Shown here piece after piece: positions 35,525 through 44,626 of a DNA stretch of 64,000 bases. The DNA comes from JAVBLK01 sp031553565 (GTDB lineage Bacteria > Bacillota > Clostridia > Christensenellales > DUVY01). The translations under genes and the position numbers were made by a program. Each line of letters starts with the position of its first letter. Position 1 is the stretch's first letter. Location: contig JAVBLK010000019.1 in assembly GCA_031553565.1 (NCBI GenBank), positions 114,071 to 178,070 on the forward strand, read 5' to 3'. Below the pieces are notes generated by a model that searched no databases, was not told the origin of the DNA, and saw nothing but the letters and a program-made list of their open reading frames with translations.

Positions 35525-36493
35525 ATGATCAGAGCGGCAATTGTAGGTTACGGCAACTTGGGCAGAGGCGTTGAATATGCGATCAGGCAGAACAGCGATT
35601 TCCTCCTTACAACTATTTTTACCCGCAGGAAGCCCTCCGATATTTCTCCGGTAGATAAAAACGTAAAAATTGATACGATCGACAATATTTTAAAGTATAA
35701 GGGCGGCATCGACGTCCTGTTTTTATGCGGCGGCTCGGCAACCGATCTGCCCGTGACCGCGCCGGAGCTGTTAAAGGACTTCAACTGCGTGGATAGTTTC
35801 GATACGCACGCCAAGATCCCCGAATATTTAAGCACGCTGGACGCTATTGGCAAGCAAAACGATACGCTGTCGCTTGTTTCGGCGGGCTGGGATCCCGGGC
35901 TTTTCAGTATTGCGCGCGCTTATTTTTCGGCTTTTCTGCCCGAGGGCGGCACAGAGACATTTTGGGGCAAGGGCGTCAGCCAGGGCCATTCCGACGCGAT
36001 ACGCCGTATACCCGGCGTTAAGCGCGGTATACAGTATACGGTGCCGAAAGCCGACGCGGTTCAGCGCGCAAGGGCGGGCGACAAAACGCTTACTGTGCGG
36101 GACAAGCATTTAAGGGTATGCTATGTCGTTGCGGAAGATAAGGACAGGGCGCGTATCGCCGCCGAGATCAAGGCTATGCCGAATTATTTTGCGGACTATG
36201 ATACCGAGGTAAATTTTATACCTGAAGATATTTTTATAAAAGAGCACGGCGCCATGCCGCACGGCGGCACGGTCTTAAGGAACGGCGGATCGGCGCACGG
36301 CGCTAAGAGCGTGCTGGAACTTAGTATTGACCTTGCCAGCAATCCGGAGTTTACTGCAAGCGTGCTTGTCACGTACGGCAGGGCGGTTGTCAGACTGGCC
36401 AAGGAGGGCAAGAGCGGCGCGCTTACCGTGTTCGACGTGGCGCCCGCATACCTTTTGCCCGACCGCGACAAGGCGGTAAAGGAACTGTTGTAA
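35525..36493 (+). CDS. ddh: meso-Diaminopimelate D-dehydrogenase
   Basis: NADPH-dependent reductive amination that converts tetrahydrodipicolinate to meso-DAP in one step. 322 residues. The N-terminal nucleotide motif is VGYGNLGRGVE. Family blocks CGGSATDLP, DSFDTHAKIP, SAGWDPGLFS and GKGVSQGHSDAIRRI (substrate site) are present. AAGGAG precedes the ATG. It gives the cell a short DAP route in addition to any acetylase or aminotransferase route and complements the asd-dapA-dapB operon 6 kb away. Confidence 0.95.
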   Translation: MIRAAIVGYGNLGRGVEYAIRQNSDFLLTTIFTRRKPSDISPVDKNVKIDTIDNILKYKGGIDVLFLCGGSATDLPVTAPELLKDFNCVDSFDTHAKIPEYLSTLDAIGKQNDTLSLVSAGWDPGLFSIARAYFSAFLPEGGTETFWGKGVSQGHSDAIRRIPGVKRGIQYTVPKADAVQRARAGDKTLTVRDKHLRVCYVVAEDKDRARIAAEIKAMPNYFADYDTEVNFIPEDIFIKEHGAMPHGGTVLRNGGSAHGAKSVLELSIDLASNPEFTASVLVTYGRAVVRLAKEGKSGALTVFDVAPAYLLPDRDKAVKELL

Positions 36494-36669
36494 GGCGGCC
36501 GCACGGCCACGGGCGCTTTTCAATAGCCCGAAGGCGCGCATAGGCCCCGTCCTGATGTTTTAAGAGCGCGGAAATTATCGGCGATAAAATGACAATTTTC
36601 CGGCACGAACGCCGGTGTATATATAAAACTGAAAATATTATTTTTATTTTTATAGGGAGAGTTTCTATC

Positions 36670-37857
36670 ATGAACAAGAAATCGATCACCGACATCAATG
36701 TCAAGGGCCAGCGGGTGCTTGTGCGCGTGGACTTCAACGTACCTCAGGATGAAAACGGCCGGATCACCGACGAGAACAGGATCGTGGGCGCGCTGCCGAC
36801 AATTAAGTTTCTAATGGATAACGGCGCAAAAACGATACTTTGCTCGCATTTGGGCAGGCCTAAATCCGGGTTCGAGCCGAAATTTTCCATGAAGCCGGTC
36901 GCCGAGCGTTTGAACGAGCTGTTAAAGGGCAAGGTCACTTTGGCCGCCGACGTTATCGGCGACAGCGCGAAAAAGTGCGTCGCAGGCATGAAGGCGGGCG
37001 AGGTAGTGCTGCTTGAAAACGTAAGGTTCCACAAGGAAGAGGAAAAGAACGATCAGGAATTTGCAAAAGCTTTGGCGTCACTCGCGGATATCTATGTCAA
37101 CGACGCGTTCGGCACGGCGCACAGGGCGCACGCGTCCACTGCGGGCGTGGCGGCGTACCTGCCCGCGGTTTCAGGCTTTTTGATCCAGAAGGAGCTGGAC
37201 GTTATGGGCGGCGCGCTGGAAAACCCCAAGAGGCCTTTCCTCGCTATCTTAGGCGGCGCGAAGGTCAGTGATAAGATCGGCGTTATCAAAAATCTTATCG
37301 ACAAGGTTGACAGCCTGCTGATAGGCGGCGCGATGGCTTACACTTTTGTGAAAGCTATGGGCGGTACGATCGGCGATTCCAAGGTGGAGATTGATAAAGT
37401 AGACCTTGCAAAGGAGCTTTTAAACGCGGCGCGGGCTAAGAAAGTGCAGCTCATACTGCCCGTTGACAACGTTATCGCCAGGGAGTTTTCGGCGACGGCG
37501 GAAAGCCGCGTAGTCAGCAGCATGAAGATACCCGACGGCTGGCAGGGACTGGATATCGGGCCGGAAACGTGCGAGCTGTTTGCCGAGAAGATCGCCGGGG
37601 CCAAGACCATCATTTGGAACGGGCCGATGGGCGTGTTCGAGTTTGAGAAATTTGCCGAGGGCACCAAGGCGATCGCAAAAGCAATGGCGGCCAATAAGGG
37701 CGCGATAACCATAATAGGCGGCGGCGACAGCGCGGCGGCGGTCGAGCAGCTGGGCTTTGCCAAGAAGATGACGCATATCAGCACGGGCGGCGGCGCGTCG
37801 CTTGAGTTCCTGGAAGGGATCGAGCTGCCAGGGGTGGCTTGCCTGTTGGACAAGTAA
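36670..37857 (+). CDS. pgk: Phosphoglycerate kinase
   Basis: ATP-forming step of glycolysis. 395 residues from the ATG at 36670, which begins the conserved block VLVRVDFNVP and has GGGAGA upstream; a longer open frame upstream is not conserved. SHLGRPK near residue 61, the loop ILGGAKVSDK near 197 and GGGDSAAAVE near 354 are the expected substrate and nucleotide motifs. First gene of pgk-tpiA-gpmI. Confidence 0.96.
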   Translation: MNKKSITDINVKGQRVLVRVDFNVPQDENGRITDENRIVGALPTIKFLMDNGAKTILCSHLGRPKSGFEPKFSMKPVAERLNELLKGKVTLAADVIGDSAKKCVAGMKAGEVVLLENVRFHKEEEKNDQEFAKALASLADIYVNDAFGTAHRAHASTAGVAAYLPAVSGFLIQKELDVMGGALENPKRPFLAILGGAKVSDKIGVIKNLIDKVDSLLIGGAMAYTFVKAMGGTIGDSKVEIDKVDLAKELLNAARAKKVQLILPVDNVIAREFSATAESRVVSSMKIPDGWQGLDIGPETCELFAEKIAGAKTIIWNGPMGVFEFEKFAEGTKAIAKAMAANKGAITIIGGGDSAAAVEQLGFAKKMTHISTGGGASLEFLEGIELPGVACLLDK

Positions 37858-37967
37858 GCGTTTGCCGCACGGAATGGCCGGGCAGGTGCTGCCGCACGGG
37901 CAATATACGGGCAGGAACGATAATTTATCACTAAAGAATGAATTAAAAGGAATAAAAGTCAAAAAAT

Positions 37968-38735
37968 ATGGCTAAAAAAAGAATGATAGCCGGCAATTGG
38001 AAGATGAATAATACCATCGAGCAGGGCAGCGCCCTCATTGCCGAGCTGAAGCCTCTTATCGAGGAAAACAAAAAGGCAGAGGTCGTTGTATGCGTTCCGT
38101 TTACGGCTATCGCGGCGGTCAAAAAGGCAGTAAAGGGCAGTAAGATCAAGGTCGGCGCGCAGAATGTTTCGTGGGAGGCAAAGGGCGCGTTCACGGGCGA
38201 AATAAGCGCGGAAATGCTTATTGAGGTCGGCGCGGAATATGTTGTGGTCGGCCACAGCGAACGCCGCCAGATGTTCGGCGAGACCAATGAAACCGTCAAC
38301 AAGCGCGCGCTTATGGCGCTGAGGTCGGGCTTGAAGCCGATCGTCTGCATCGGTGAAACTGACTACGAACGCTCGATCGGCAAGACCAACGTTATACTCC
38401 GCTCACAGCTTAAGGACGCGCTGCAAAGCGTGGAGGAAGCGCAGATGGAAAACGTTGTAATCGCCTACGAGCCTGTTTGGGCGATCGGCACGGGGAAGAA
38501 CGCTACGGCGGACGACGCCGCGGCAACTATCAAGTTTATCAGAAAGCTTGTCGCCGAATTTTACGACCCCAAGATAGCAAAGAGCTTGCGTATACTTTAC
38601 GGCGGCAGCATGAACGGCAAGAACTGCGCGGAGCTTCTTGAAAGAAAGGAAATTGACGGCGGGCTGATCGGCGGCGCAAGTTTAAAGGCCGCGGAATTTG
38701 CAGGGATTGTTATGGCCGCAAACGCGGAAATATAG
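37968..38735 (+). CDS. tpiA: Triose-phosphate isomerase
   Basis: Interconverts dihydroxyacetone phosphate and glyceraldehyde 3-phosphate. 255 residues. The catalytic residues are visible in GNWKMN (lysine near 12), GHSERR (histidine near 95) and AYEPVWAIGTG (glutamate near 169). The 110-bp gap after pgk has no terminator, so they are probably co-transcribed. The AAAGGAA ribosome site is rather distant from the ATG. Confidence 0.96.
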   Translation: MAKKRMIAGNWKMNNTIEQGSALIAELKPLIEENKKAEVVVCVPFTAIAAVKKAVKGSKIKVGAQNVSWEAKGAFTGEISAEMLIEVGAEYVVVGHSERRQMFGETNETVNKRALMALRSGLKPIVCIGETDYERSIGKTNVILRSQLKDALQSVEEAQMENVVIAYEPVWAIGTGKNATADDAAATIKFIRKLVAEFYDPKIAKSLRILYGGSMNGKNCAELLERKEIDGGLIGGASLKAAEFAGIVMAANAEI

Positions 38736-38810
38736 GCTTCGCGGGCAAATAACAATAAATATTTCCGCTTAAAGCAACGGAGTATTACAGGAAGCATGCG
38801 TAAGAAAAGA

Positions 38811-38945
38811 CGCGGCAAGCCGCGAGGTATTAAACCCGGCACGGCCATTTTCTTTTCTTTTCTGGCCAGCCTTGCTTTCTTTTTTGGCCGGACAGCTTTT
38901 CTTTTGACGACCCAAAGCGCATGCCCGCTCAAAGAAAAATGTCCG
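38811..38945. repeat. Dispersed repeat, family C, best copy
   Basis: Starts with the hairpin CGCGGCAAGCCGCG and continues through TTAAACCCGG, a T/C-rich tract, TTTCTTTTTTGGCCGGAC, TTCTTTTGACG and CGCTCAAAGAAAAATGTCCG. The same order appears at 63874-64000, and degenerate forms at 26221-26302 and, inverted, at 47260-47345. It lies between tpiA and gpmI, followed by a hairpin CGGGCGGC/GCCGCCCG at 38961-38983. Confidence 0.7.
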
Positions 38946-39003
38946 TAGAATATTTATATGCGGGCGGCAGAAATGGCCGCCCGTTAAAACATTGAAGGGA
39001 ATT

Positions 39004-40557
39004 ATGGAAAACAAGAATACAGTTTTGATCATTATGGACGGCTTCGGGCTGACAAGCGACATGCCGCAGGGCAACGCTATTAAGATTGCGGGTACGCCTA
39101 ACCTTGATAAATTAAGGGCGCAGTATCCGCACGGCAAGCTTTCGGCAAGCGGGCTTTCTGTCGGACTGCCCGACGGCCAGATGGGCAACAGCGAGGTAGG
39201 GCATCTGAATATCGGCGCGGGCAGGGTCGTATACCAGGACATAACGCGCATCGATAAGTCTATTGAGGACGGCGATTTTTTCAAAAATGCCGAGTTCAAT
39301 GCGGCGATAGATAATGCAAAAAAGAACAATACCGCGCTGCATTTTATGGGGCTTTTGTCCGACGGCGGCGTACACAGCACAATAAACCATCTTTTCGCGC
39401 TTATCAAGCTGGCGAAATTGAAAGGAGTGGACGGAAACAAGGTGTTCGTACATTGCTTTATGGACGGGCGCGACGTTTCACCGACCAGCGGCAAGGGCTT
39501 TATCGAGGCTCTGGAAAAATATATGGCGGCAGAAAAGACGGGCCGGATCGCGTCGGTCGTGGGGCGCTATTATATCATGGACCGCGACAACCGCTGGGAG
39601 CGCGTCGCAGAGGGTTACAATTGTCTGGCCGCGGGCGCAGGGGTAAAGGCATGCAGCGCGGCAAAGGCCGTATCAGAAAGCTATGAAAAGGGCGTTACCG
39701 ACGAGTTTATCAAGCCTGTTACCATAACCGGCAAGGACGGCGCGTCTATCGGTACGATAAAGGAAAACGACAGCGTTATTTTCTTCAACTTCCGTTCCGA
39801 CCGCGCAAGGGAGATTTCCAGGGCGTTCCTTTATCCCGATTTCAACATGTTTGAAAGGGCGGGCGGCTATAAAAAGGTTTTCTATGTTGGGCTGACCCAG
39901 TACGATGTGACCTTTACCGGGATCAGGACTGCGTACAAGCCGCAGAACCTGGACAACACTTTCGGCGAATATATATCCAAGAACGGCAAAGCGCAATTGA
40001 GGATCGCCGAGACCGAAAAGTATGCGCACGTCACCTTTTTCTTCAACGGCGGCGTCGAGGCGCCAAATGCAAAAGAGGACAGGGCGCTTGTGCCCAGCCC
40101 CAAGGTGGCGACCTATGATCTGCAGCCCGAAATGAGCGCGTTTGAGGTCACTGACAAGGTCGTAGCCGCGATAAATTCGCTTAAATACGACGCGGTGATC
40201 CTGAATTTTGCCAACTGCGACATGGTGGGGCATACGGGTATCATCCCGGCGGCGGCAAAGGCCGTAAAAACCGTGGACGCATGCGTGGGAAGGGTCGTGG
40301 AAGCGGTCATAAAAACCGGCGGTACCGCGCTTATTACGGCAGACCACGGCAACGCCGAAACAATGTTGATGCCGGACGGCTCGCCCTGCACGGCGCATAC
40401 GACCAACCTTGTGCCGTTCATACTTGCAGGCGACAAATATAAGGGAATCAAACTGCGCGAGGGCGGTAAATTGTGCGACCTTGCGCCCACGATGCTGGAA
40501 ATAATGGGAATGAATCAACCGGCGGAAATGACGGGGCAAAGCCTTATAAAGAAGTAA
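39004..40557 (+). CDS. gpmI: 2,3-bisphosphoglycerate-independent phosphoglycerate mutase
   Basis: Manganese-dependent conversion of 3- to 2-phosphoglycerate. 517 residues from the ATG, with GAAGGGA just upstream; an in-frame TTG at 38992 is less likely. The N-terminal metal site DGFGL, the phosphoserine loop MGNSEVGHLNIGAGR (serine near 62), RDNRWER near 190 and the C-terminal metal motif TADHGNAE near 442 are complete. Last of the glycolytic cluster; enolase is not in the window. Confidence 0.96.
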   Translation: MENKNTVLIIMDGFGLTSDMPQGNAIKIAGTPNLDKLRAQYPHGKLSASGLSVGLPDGQMGNSEVGHLNIGAGRVVYQDITRIDKSIEDGDFFKNAEFNAAIDNAKKNNTALHFMGLLSDGGVHSTINHLFALIKLAKLKGVDGNKVFVHCFMDGRDVSPTSGKGFIEALEKYMAAEKTGRIASVVGRYYIMDRDNRWERVAEGYNCLAAGAGVKACSAAKAVSESYEKGVTDEFIKPVTITGKDGASIGTIKENDSVIFFNFRSDRAREISRAFLYPDFNMFERAGGYKKVFYVGLTQYDVTFTGIRTAYKPQNLDNTFGEYISKNGKAQLRIAETEKYAHVTFFFNGGVEAPNAKEDRALVPSPKVATYDLQPEMSAFEVTDKVVAAINSLKYDAVILNFANCDMVGHTGIIPAAAKAVKTVDACVGRVVEAVIKTGGTALITADHGNAETMLMPDGSPCTAHTTNLVPFILAGDKYKGIKLREGGKLCDLAPTMLEIMGMNQPAEMTGQSLIKK

Positions 40558-40600
40558 AGGCTTTCGCACACGATTTAAAGTAGAATTCAAACAATACTAA

Positions 40601-40758
40601 GGAAGCGATGAATAAATGAGGTTAATTTAGAGCAAGTATTTTTAAGTCAGAAAACGGCCTATTTTTGCAGGAAATAGTAGAACTATTTGCAAAAGAGGAA
40701 GGCGTTTTCAGGCGGAAAAGACGCCGCTATGAATTATATCGAATTATTCAGCGATTCC
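40601..40758. repeat. MITE-like element, family A copy 4 (158 bp, inverted) with CTAA direct repeats
   Basis: Inverted relative to copies 1-3: it begins GGAAGCGATGAATAAATGAGG and ends GAATTATTCAGCGATTCC. CTAA at 40597-40600 and CTAA at 40759-40762 flank it. It lies between gpmI and the following terminators. Confidence 0.85.
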
Positions 40759-40764
40759 CTAACC

Positions 40765-40794
40765 AAAAGCGTCCGCTTGCAAACGGACGCTTTT
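40765..40794. terminator. Bidirectional terminator between gpmI and serA
   Basis: Perfect 11-bp stem AAAAGCGTCCG with CGGACGCTTTT, suited to both converging transcripts. A second hairpin (GCGGCTCCG with CGGAGCCGC, 40816-40839) lies closer to the serA end. Confidence 0.85.
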
Positions 40795-40879
40795 ACTGTT
40801 CATGGGATAAAGACAGCGGCTCCGAAAAACCGGAGCCGCCGCAAGTGTCTGTATTTAAAGGTATTTTTTCAGCGGTTTC

Positions 40880-42043
40880 TTAATATATCACGCGGATCCT
40901 TAAGACGTCCTTGATCGCTTTCAGCTTGCTGGTTACGGAATCGCCCGCGACCTCGTCGAGCTCGAATATGGTATAGGCGTAATCGCCCTGGCTCTGGCTG
41001 ACCATATTGCCGATATTGATCTTTGCGCTGGAAATCGAATCGATCATCTGTATCAGCATATTTTTGATGTTCATATGGAATACGCAGATGCGCATCTTGC
41101 CGCTGCGGCCAAGCTCGCATTTAGGAAAGTTGACGCTGTTTAAAATATTGCCGTTCTCGATGTAGTCCTTTAATTGCGACGCGGCCATATATGCGCAGTT
41201 GTCCTCGGCCTCGGGCGTCGACGCGCCAAGGTGCGGGATGCAGATGACGTTTTCCACGCCGATAAGCTCGTCAGCGGGGAAGTCGGTCACATAGCGGCCG
41301 ATCTTGCCGGCGGCAAGAGCCTTAATAAGGTCCTTATTATTCACCAGCTCGCCGCGTGACATATTCAGGATACATACATTGGGCTTCATCTTGGATAAAG
41401 CCTCGCTGTCGATCGTGTTCTTGGTCGTGTTGTTGTAGGGGATATGCAGCGAGATATAATCGCATTCCTTGTAGATATTTGCGATATCGTTCTCGCGGAT
41501 GACCTCGCGGTCAAGGTGCCACGCGCCGTCGATAGAGATATAGGGATCATAGCCGTAGACCGTCATGCCCAGCTCCACCGCCGCGTTAGCCACAAGGTTG
41601 CCGATCGCGCCCAGGCCGATGACGCCCAGCTTCTTGCCCATGATCTCGCCGCCGACAAATGCGTTCTTACCGGCTTCGACTGCCTTCATGACCTCGTCGC
41701 CCTTGCCTTTCAGCGTCTTAGTCCATTCGATACCGTCGACTATCTTTCTGGAGCCGAGCAGCATTCCCGCTAGCACCAGCTCCTTGACTGCGTTCGCGTT
41801 CGCGCCGGGGGTATTGAAAACAACGATCCCCTTAGGGGTCAGCTTGTCGATCGGGATATTGTTTGTGCCCGCGCCCGCCCTTGCCACAGCCAGTACGCTG
41901 TCGGGCATGGCGTAGTCGTGCATGTTGAAGCTGCGCAGCATAATGCCTATCGGCGCGGCGCAGTCCTTGGACAGCTTGAAATTGTTGCTGAAAGCCTTAT
42001 TCGCAACCGGGCTTATTTCGTTCAGCTTTAAAATATCGTACAT
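40880..42043 (-). CDS. serA: D-3-phosphoglycerate dehydrogenase with ACT domain
   Basis: First step of serine synthesis. 387 residues. The Rossmann motif is GVIGLGAIGNLVAN, the catalytic histidine lies in IPHLGAST and the arginine in NMSRGELVN. The C-terminal 70 residues form an ACT domain, the usual site of serine feedback. GAAGGAG precedes the ATG. It lies 61 bp after serC on the reverse strand, so the two form an operon. Confidence 0.95.
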   Translation of the reverse strand: MYDILKLNEISPVANKAFSNNFKLSKDCAAPIGIMLRSFNMHDYAMPDSVLAVARAGAGTNNIPIDKLTPKGIVVFNTPGANANAVKELVLAGMLLGSRKIVDGIEWTKTLKGKGDEVMKAVEAGKNAFVGGEIMGKKLGVIGLGAIGNLVANAAVELGMTVYGYDPYISIDGAWHLDREVIRENDIANIYKECDYISLHIPYNNTTKNTIDSEALSKMKPNVCILNMSRGELVNNKDLIKALAAGKIGRYVTDFPADELIGVENVICIPHLGASTPEAEDNCAYMAASQLKDYIENGNILNSVNFPKCELGRSGKMRICVFHMNIKNMLIQMIDSISSAKINIGNMVSQSQGDYAYTIFELDEVAGDSVTSKLKAIKDVLRIRVIY

Positions 42044-42104
42044 AAATTATTTATCTCCTTCAAAATAATGTCTGCGGTAATGCTGCTCTTTGGCATAAAC
42101 CTAT

Positions 42105-43184
42105 TTATTTATTAGCTAACTGGAACTGTCCCATAAACTCGATCAGCTTCTTGACGCCCTTGACCGGCATCGCGTTGTAGATCGATGCGCGCATACCGCC
42201 GACCAGTCTGTGTCCCTTTAAGGTAAGCAGACCCTGCTTTGCCGCTTCCTTTACAAACTTATCGTCTAATTCGGGGCTGGGAGTGATGAACGGAATATTC
42301 ATTATCGAACGGTCGGCCTTATTGACCTTATTTACATAGAAGCCGGAGTTGTCGATAAAGTCGTACAGCATCTTCGCCTTGCGCTTGTTGATCTTCTGCA
42401 TTGCGGGTACGCCGCCCATCTTTATAAGGTCGCGGAATACCAGCATCGACACAAAGGTGGAAAAGCACGGCGGGGTATTGTAAAGGCTGTGCTCCTTGGT
42501 TTGCGTTGACCACTTCATCATTGTGGGGCAAGCGGGGGAAGCCTTATCCAAAAGGTCGTTTCTTATGATGACGACGGTGACGCCGGCAGGGCCGATGTTC
42601 TTTTGTGCGCCGGCATAGATCACGCCGAACTTTGTGACGTCATACACCTCGCCCAAAATATTGGAGGACATATCGCCGACCAGCGGGATATCGCCCGTAT
42701 CGGGAAGCTTGGTAAAGTGCGTGCCGAATATGGTATTGTTGGTGGTCATATGCACATAGTCGATATCTTTTCTGAAGTCGCTCTTTTTGGTCTTGGGGAT
42801 GTAGGTAAAATTCTTATCTTTCGAGGTCGCCGCTATTTTCATATCGCCGAACTTAACCGATTCAGTATACGCTTTTTCGGCAAAATTGCCCGTGACGATA
42901 TAATCGGCCTTCTTATTTACCGAAAGGTTCAGCGGCACTGCCTCGAACTGCATAGACGCGCCGCCCTGTACGAAAATTACGCTGTAGTTGTCGGGGATAT
43001 TCATAAGCGTCCTAAGGCCGCTTTCCGCCTCGGCGTTGATCTCCTCGTAAACCTTCGCGCGGTGGCTCATTTCGGTGACGGACATCCCGCTGCCGTTGTA
43101 GTTCAGAAGGCTCTTTTGGACTTCTTTCAGAACTTTTTCGGGCAGCATGGAGGGCCCTGCTGAAAAATTGTAAACGTCTCTCAT
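42105..43184 (-). CDS. serC: Phosphoserine aminotransferase
   Basis: PLP enzyme converting 3-phosphohydroxypyruvate to phosphoserine. 359 residues. The N-terminus NFSAGPSMLPEKV, the phosphate loop GGASMQFE and the PLP lysine in YAGAQKNIGPAGV near residue 196 are typical. AAGGAG precedes the ATG. First gene of the serC-serA operon; a phosphoserine phosphatase is not in the window. Confidence 0.95.
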   Translation of the reverse strand: MRDVYNFSAGPSMLPEKVLKEVQKSLLNYNGSGMSVTEMSHRAKVYEEINAEAESGLRTLMNIPDNYSVIFVQGGASMQFEAVPLNLSVNKKADYIVTGNFAEKAYTESVKFGDMKIAATSKDKNFTYIPKTKKSDFRKDIDYVHMTTNNTIFGTHFTKLPDTGDIPLVGDMSSNILGEVYDVTKFGVIYAGAQKNIGPAGVTVVIIRNDLLDKASPACPTMMKWSTQTKEHSLYNTPPCFSTFVSMLVFRDLIKMGGVPAMQKINKRKAKMLYDFIDNSGFYVNKVNKADRSIMNIPFITPSPELDDKFVKEAAKQGLLTLKGHRLVGGMRASIYNAMPVKGVKKLIEFMGQFQLANK

Positions 43185-43290
43185 AAATCATTCTCCTTGA
43201 ACAGTAAAAATTTGGGTGTTTTCTGTCGGGCGTCTAAGGCTGCCGGGCAATGCGGCAAAGCCTCTGGCCTGAAAATTAGTTGTATAAACC

Positions 43291-43319
43291 ATTATATACG
43301 CTTTTTTCTTCATTTGCAA
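43291..43319 (-). promoter_or_regulatory. Promoter of the serC-serA operon
   Basis: Reverse strand TTGCAA (43319-43314), 17 bp, TATAAT (43296-43291). The leader is about 100 nt and can form a hairpin AGGCTTTGCCG with CGGCAGCCT. Confidence 0.75.
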
Positions 43320-43344
43320 GCGTATTTACATACTAAAAAAATGT

Positions 43345-43362
43345 TTGACAATGTATTGTCAA
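43345..43362. promoter_or_regulatory. Perfect palindrome upstream of the serC promoter
   Basis: TTGACAAT-GT-ATTGTCAA, 18 bp, 26 bp upstream of the -35 box. It has the form of a dimeric regulator site, although each arm also carries a TTGACA hexamer. The gap 43185-43513 otherwise holds no gene. Confidence 0.45.
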
Positions 43363-43513
43363 TATACCTGCCGTGCGCGAACCGGCAAAAATCCGCTGAT
43401 ATTCAATAGACAAAAACTTGTCGATATGTTAAAATCAAAAAACTTGATTTCTATGAAAAGCAGTTTCGCAGAGACCTGCTCTCTTATAGATAAATGTCCG
43501 ATGAATTTAATAT

Positions 43514-43589
43514 GCTGATGTGGCTCAGTCGGTAGAGCAGCTGATTCGTAATCAGCAGGTCGGCGGTTCGAATCCGCCCATCAGCTCCA
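43514..43589 (+). tRNA. tRNA-Thr (anticodon CGT)
   Basis: Acceptor GCTGATG with CATCAGC, anticodon arm GCTGA-TTCGTAA-TCAGC, T loop GTTCGAA, discriminator T and encoded CCA. Confidence 0.95.
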
Positions 43590-43596
43590 AGAAACG

Positions 43597-43627
43597 GGCC
43601 GTTTTGTTTTAAAGCGGCCTTTTTTTT
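43597..43627 (+). terminator. Terminator after tRNA-Thr
   Basis: Stem GGCCG with CGGCC, extended by TTT/AAA, followed by eight T. Confidence 0.8.
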
Positions 43628-43666
43628 ACGTTAAACATTCGATCAAAAACTTTTAGGAGAAAGATT

Positions 43667-44038
43667 ATGCCGAAACAAACGCTGCGGGATACGCCGATCG
43701 AATCTATGCCGAAAGGTGAAACAGTACTTTTGGAAGGGATCATGCAGAGCGTAAGTATTTATAAAACCACCAGTTCGGTTTACCCTTATAAATATGTCAT
43801 TACAGATAAGGGAGTTTGGACTAAGAGCAAAAAGATGCTGTTTATGAAGTCTGTGGAAGGATTCCTGGGTTTTTCGGAGCTGGAGGGATATAAGAAAATG
43901 AAATACGGCGGCGCCGATTGTTTTATATTCTATCCGGTAAGCGGGAGAAAGCCGTCGACCAGGGTGTTCTTCGACGATCCCGCCGCAGTGACGGAGATAC
44001 TTAATAAGTATTTAAAGCGGGTCGACCGGGCGGAATAA
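43667..44038 (+). CDS. Small PH-domain-like protein
   Basis: 123 residues. A string of beta strands (VLLEGIMQSVSIYKT, KYVITDKGVWTKSK, GFLGFSELEGYKKMKYG, CFIFYPVSG) ending in a helix (AAVTEILNKYLKRV) looks like a bacterial PH-like fold of the kind that includes short membrane-associated proteins. No signal peptide. AGGAG lies 8 nt before the ATG. Function unknown; it may be co-transcribed with the next gene 57 bp downstream. Confidence 0.6.
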   Translation: MPKQTLRDTPIESMPKGETVLLEGIMQSVSIYKTTSSVYPYKYVITDKGVWTKSKKMLFMKSVEGFLGFSELEGYKKMKYGGADCFIFYPVSGRKPSTRVFFDDPAAVTEILNKYLKRVDRAE

Positions 44039-44095
44039 AAGCGACCGGAATAATCAGAATACACGACCGCAAAAAAAATCACAGGGGATAATGTT

Positions 44096-44626
44096 ATGCC
44101 TAAAATCCGTAAAATGCTGGGGAGCGCGGACGCGCCGTACATCGTTTCTTTGATGCGGCTTATCGAGACGCAGAGTAAAGCCACTATAGCAAAGTGGTGT
44201 ATGGATTATTGCGAGGCTCATATTCTGCCTGTTTTTGAAAAGCATTGTCCCGGCGATAAACGGCCGCGTATGGCGATCGGCGCCGCGCGAGACTGGTTTT
44301 GCGGCAAGAAGAAGTTGCCGGAAGTCAAAAATATTATTCTGAACGAATGCCACGCCGCGGCAAGGGAGCTGGATAACGATCCGGCTGCGCAGGCGGCGGC
44401 GCGCGCGTGCGGGCAGGCGTCGGCATGCTTTCACACTCCGACGCATTCCTTAGGTTTAGCATTTTACGGAGCGGCAGCGATTGCCTATGACCGGGTCGGC
44501 ATAGGCGAAAAGCCGGAAGTCTACGACAAAATTGCGGCAGAGGAATGCGCAAAGATGGAAAATGCACTGCGTAAGGCCGCCGCCAAGAACGAGCCGGAGC
44601 CCGCAAAGATTAACTGGAACTGCTAA
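44096..44626 (+). CDS. Imm5-like predicted immunity protein
   Basis: 176 residues, all-helical. The segments AIGAARDWFCGK, AARACGQASACFHTPTHSLGLAFYGAAAI and the following helix resemble the putative immunity family Imm-5, whose members are widespread in Bacillota and often found without a toxin. No toxin gene is seen nearby. GGGGAT precedes the ATG. Assignment rests on recalled family motifs, so confidence is moderate. Confidence 0.6.
   Translation: MPKIRKMLGSADAPYIVSLMRLIETQSKATIAKWCMDYCEAHILPVFEKHCPGDKRPRMAIGAARDWFCGKKKLPEVKNIILNECHAAARELDNDPAAQAAARACGQASACFHTPTHSLGLAFYGAAAIAYDRVGIGEKPEVYDKIAAEECAKMENALRKAAAKNEPEPAKINWNC

Noticed and set aside
38769..38945. A reverse-strand protein-coding gene through the family C repeat
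   Set aside because: The open frame arises from repeat composition (Lys/Arg-rich translation) and lacks a start region or conserved domain.
43185..43345. T-box or other riboswitch ahead of serC
   Set aside because: No T-box consensus (GGTGG-type antiterminator) or terminator was found on the reverse strand.
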